From positions 2,790,001 to 2,854,000 of the forward strand of contig NZ_CP130649.1 of the NCBI RefSeq assembly GCF_030552895.1: a stretch of DNA of 64,000 nucleotides. The letters are read 5' to 3'. This stretch comes from Tatumella ptyseos. GTDB lineage: Bacteria > Pseudomonadota > Gammaproteobacteria > Enterobacterales > Enterobacteriaceae. Positions 62,132 to 64,000 of the stretch are shown piece after piece; position 1 is the stretch's first letter, and each line of letters opens with the position of its first letter. The translations under genes and the position numbers were made by a program. The notes beneath the pieces were generated by a model that saw only the letters and a list, made by a program, of their open reading frames with translations, did no database searches and was not told where the DNA came from.

Positions 62132-63052
62132 ATGGAACGATTAAAACGAATGGCTGTGTTTGCTAAAGTTGTCGAACAAGGCTCATTCACTGCCGTTGCG
62201 CAGCAGATGCAGGTTAGCGTTTCTTCAATCTCACAAACTATCTCTCGCTTAGAGGATGAGCTCAATATTAAGCTCCTCAATCGTAGTACTCGACGTATCG
62301 GTATGACTGAAGCGGGAAAAATTTATTACTTGGGTTGCCAACGAATGCTTAACGAGGCGACTCGAGTTCATGAGCAGTTATTCGAATTCAATAATACGCC
62401 AGTGGGGACCTTACGTATCGGTTGTAGTACGACCATGGCGCAGAACGTTCTTGCTCCTATCGCGATGAAGCTATTGTCAGATTATCCAGGATTAGAGATT
62501 GACCTCATTACCGATAATCCCACCCCAGATTTGATTACACATGGATTAGATTTGGTACTCAGAACGGGTCATTTGGAAAATTCTACGCTTTTCTCTCGTC
62601 AGATAGGCGCCATGCCAATGGTGATTTGCGCCAGTAAAGAGTATCTCAGCCAAATCTCTCTTCCCACCCATCACAGCGAACTGGCGTCACTCTGTTGGCT
62701 AGAGTATACCTTGTCCCCTTATAACGAAATGGAACTCACCACTCCAGATGGTGAACTCATTCACTTATCCCTAAGCGGACGTTTCGCCACCAATGACCCA
62801 CAGACTTTGGTACATTGGCTTAAATCTGGCGCAGGCATCGCTTATATGCCGATGATGTGGATAATGGATGAGGTTAAGCAGGGGAATATTCGTATACTCC
62901 TGCCCGACTATAGTTCGAAGCCGCGCCCCGTCCATGCGCTGTATACCGAAAAAGATAAATTGCCGCTGAAAGTCCAAATTTGTTTATCTTTACTCGCTGA
63001 CTATTTCAAGGAAATGGCCACGCGTTACGAGCTATTTTTGAGCAAAAGGTAG
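62132..63052 (+). CDS. aaeR: LysR-type transcriptional regulator AaeR
   Basis: Activator of the aaeXAB aromatic acid efflux operon. The 306-residue protein has the N-terminal winged HTH (MERLKRMAVFAKVVEQGSFT AVAQQMQVSVSSISQTISRLE) and a LysR substrate-binding domain (TLRIGCSTTMAQNVLAP). It is divergent from aaeX as in E. coli. Its stop codon lies inside a terminator shared with tldD. Confidence 0.94.
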   Translation: MERLKRMAVFAKVVEQGSFTAVAQQMQVSVSSISQTISRLEDELNIKLLNRSTRRIGMTEAGKIYYLGCQRMLNEATRVHEQLFEFNNTPVGTLRIGCSTTMAQNVLAPIAMKLLSDYPGLEIDLITDNPTPDLITHGLDLVLRTGHLENSTLFSRQIGAMPMVICASKEYLSQISLPTHHSELASLCWLEYTLSPYNEMELTTPDGELIHLSLSGRFATNDPQTLVHWLKSGAGIAYMPMMWIMDEVKQGNIRILLPDYSSKPRPVHALYTEKDKLPLKVQICLSLLADYFKEMATRYELFLSKR

Positions 63053-63068
63053 CATTACGCTACCTTTT
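63044..63068. terminator. Bidirectional terminator overlapping the aaeR stop
   Basis: AAAAGGTAGC - ATTAC - GCTACCTTTT is a perfect 10-bp stem with A/T ends on both sides. The aaeR stop TAG (63050-63052) lies in its left arm, and the tldD stop is 7 nt beyond. Confidence 0.85.
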
Positions 63069-63074
63069 ACTAAC

Positions 63075-64000
63075 TTAGGCCGTACCGCCCACCGTCAAGC
63101 GGTCGAGTTTTAAGGTAGGCTGACCAACACCGACCGGCACACTTTGCCCCTCTTTACCACATACACCAACGCCTTTGTCAAGCGCAAGGTCGTTACCAAC
63201 CATTGAGATTTGCTGCATGGCTTCAATCCCTGAACCAATCAAGGTTGCCCCTTTAACCGGAGAGGTGATCTTACCTTTCTCAATTAAATAGGCTTCTGAG
63301 GTCGAGAAAACAAATTTTCCTGAGGTAATGTCTACTTGACCGCCACCAAAATTAGGCGCGTAAATCCCATAGTCGACACTTTCAATAATTTCTTGCGGGG
63401 TAGATTGACCCGCTAACATATAAGTATTGGTCATCCTTGGCATGGGAAGATGCGCATAGGATTCTCGACGACCATTTCCTGTTGGCGGGAGCCCCATCAA
63501 GCGCGCATTCAGTTTGTCTTGGATGAAGCCTTTCAATATGCCCTTTTCTATTAGCACATTGTATTGTCCGGGGACACCTTCATCATCAATCGCGATCGAG
63601 CCCCGTAGACCACTCAGGGTACCATCATCAACCACGGTACACAGTTCCGAGGCGACTGGCTGTCCCATTTGACCACTGAACATAGAGGTCCCACGACGGT
63701 TGAAGTCACCTTCCAAACCATGACCTACTGCCTCGTGCAGTAACACTCCAGGCCACCCTGCACCTAAGACAACAGGTAATGCCCCGGCTGGGGCGGCGAT
63801 AGCAGAAAGATTCACTAAGGCCATTCTTACCGCTTCTTTTGCCCAGCCGTCACAGCGCGTCTCACCCTGCTCATCAAGTAAGAAGAATTCGTAGCTGGTC
63901 CGTCCACCGCCGCCGCACGAACCATGTTCGCGTTTCCCTTGGTCTTCTACCTGAACACTAATCGATAAGCGTACCAAAGGTCGAATATCCGTAGCAAAGG
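63075..64000 (-). CDS. tldD: Metalloprotease subunit TldD (partial, C-terminal part)
   Basis: TldD with TldE forms a zinc peptidase that unfolds and processes peptides such as microcin B17 precursor and CcdA. The frame runs off the right edge; about 308 of the usual ~481 residues are seen. The zinc motif [18 protein letters not shown] is present, with [20 protein letters not shown] and the C-terminal [20 protein letters not shown]. The frame continues past 63977 to the edge with family-like residues ([11 protein letters not shown]), so it is cut by the window, not truncated. Confidence 0.96.
   Translation of the reverse strand, partial: FATDIRPLVRLSISVQVEDQGKREHGSCGGGGRTSYEFFLLDEQGETRCDGWAKEAVRMALVNLSAIAAPAGALPVVLGAGWPGVLLHEAVGHGLEGDFNRRGTSMFSGQMGQPVASELCTVVDDGTLSGLRGSIAIDDEGVPGQYNVLIEKGILKGFIQDKLNARLMGLPPTGNGRRESYAHLPMPRMTNTYMLAGQSTPQEIIESVDYGIYAPNFGGGQVDITSGKFVFSTSEAYLIEKGKITSPVKGATLIGSGIEAMQQISMVGNDLALDKGVGVCGKEGQSVPVGVGQPTLKLDRLTVGGTA

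Overview
The window is a chromosomal segment of a gammaproteobacterium of the order Enterobacterales. Nearly every protein is a close relative of its Escherichia coli K-12 counterpart, and gene order follows the E. coli glmM-to-tldD region. By eye the base composition is in the mid-40s % GC. Together with the gene losses listed below, this suggests an Erwiniaceae-like or otherwise streamlined relative rather than Escherichia itself; the genus cannot be fixed from the sequence alone. No integrase, transposase, insertion sequence, tRNA, rRNA or CRISPR array was seen.

Layout. 1-6.9 kb: glmM (cut by the left edge), folP, ftsH, rlmE on the minus strand, then yhbY, greA and dacB. 6.9-23.5 kb: a complete-looking enterobactin block (fepA / fes-entF / fepBDGC / entCEBAH) sits between dacB and obgE, where E. 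coli has nothing. Two Fur-box regions drive it outward from two divergent promoters. 23.5-28.1 kb: obgE, rpmA, rplU, ispB, a fumarylacetoacetase-family gene and sfsB. 28.1-33 kb: murA, ibaG and mlaFEDCB, which handle peptidoglycan precursors and phospholipid retrograde transport. 33.1-40.9 kb: yrbG, kdsD, kdsC, lptC, lptA, lptB, rpoN, ptsN, rapZ and npr, covering LPS Kdo synthesis and export, sigma-54 and the nitrogen PTS. 40.9-45.2 kb: mtgA, the small RNA arcZ and arcB. 45.2-51.2 kb: gltB and gltD (glutamate synthase). 51.2-54.8 kb: sspB, sspA, rpsI, rplM and zapE. 55-58.7 kb: zapG, degQ, degS and argR. 58.7-64 kb: aaeB, aaeA, aaeX, divergent aaeR, and tldD (cut by the right edge).

How the parts work together. 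The inserted block makes 2,3-dihydroxybenzoate (EntC, EntB, EntA), activates and condenses it with serine (EntE, EntB, EntF), imports the ferric complex (FepA, FepB, FepD, FepG, FepC) and hydrolyses it (Fes). The cluster lacks the MbtH-like ybdZ, the phosphopantetheinyl transferase entD and the exporter entS, so those functions must come from elsewhere or be dispensable. The rest is mostly envelope biogenesis and stress control.

Compared with E. coli the segment has lost several genes cleanly: yhbE, hpf, yrbL, elbB, yhcC, mdh, yhcN and yhcO. Their former places are short or AT-rich intergenic stretches. Two of these hold notable signals: the arcZ sRNA opposite the 3' end of arcB, and a Fur-like palindrome plus tandem NtrC-like motifs between arcB and gltB. 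I did not find a wholly new multi-gene system. The most checkable unusual points are the relocated and trimmed enterobactin locus, the loss of hpf and mdh at their conserved positions, and the regulatory motifs in the arcB-gltB gap.
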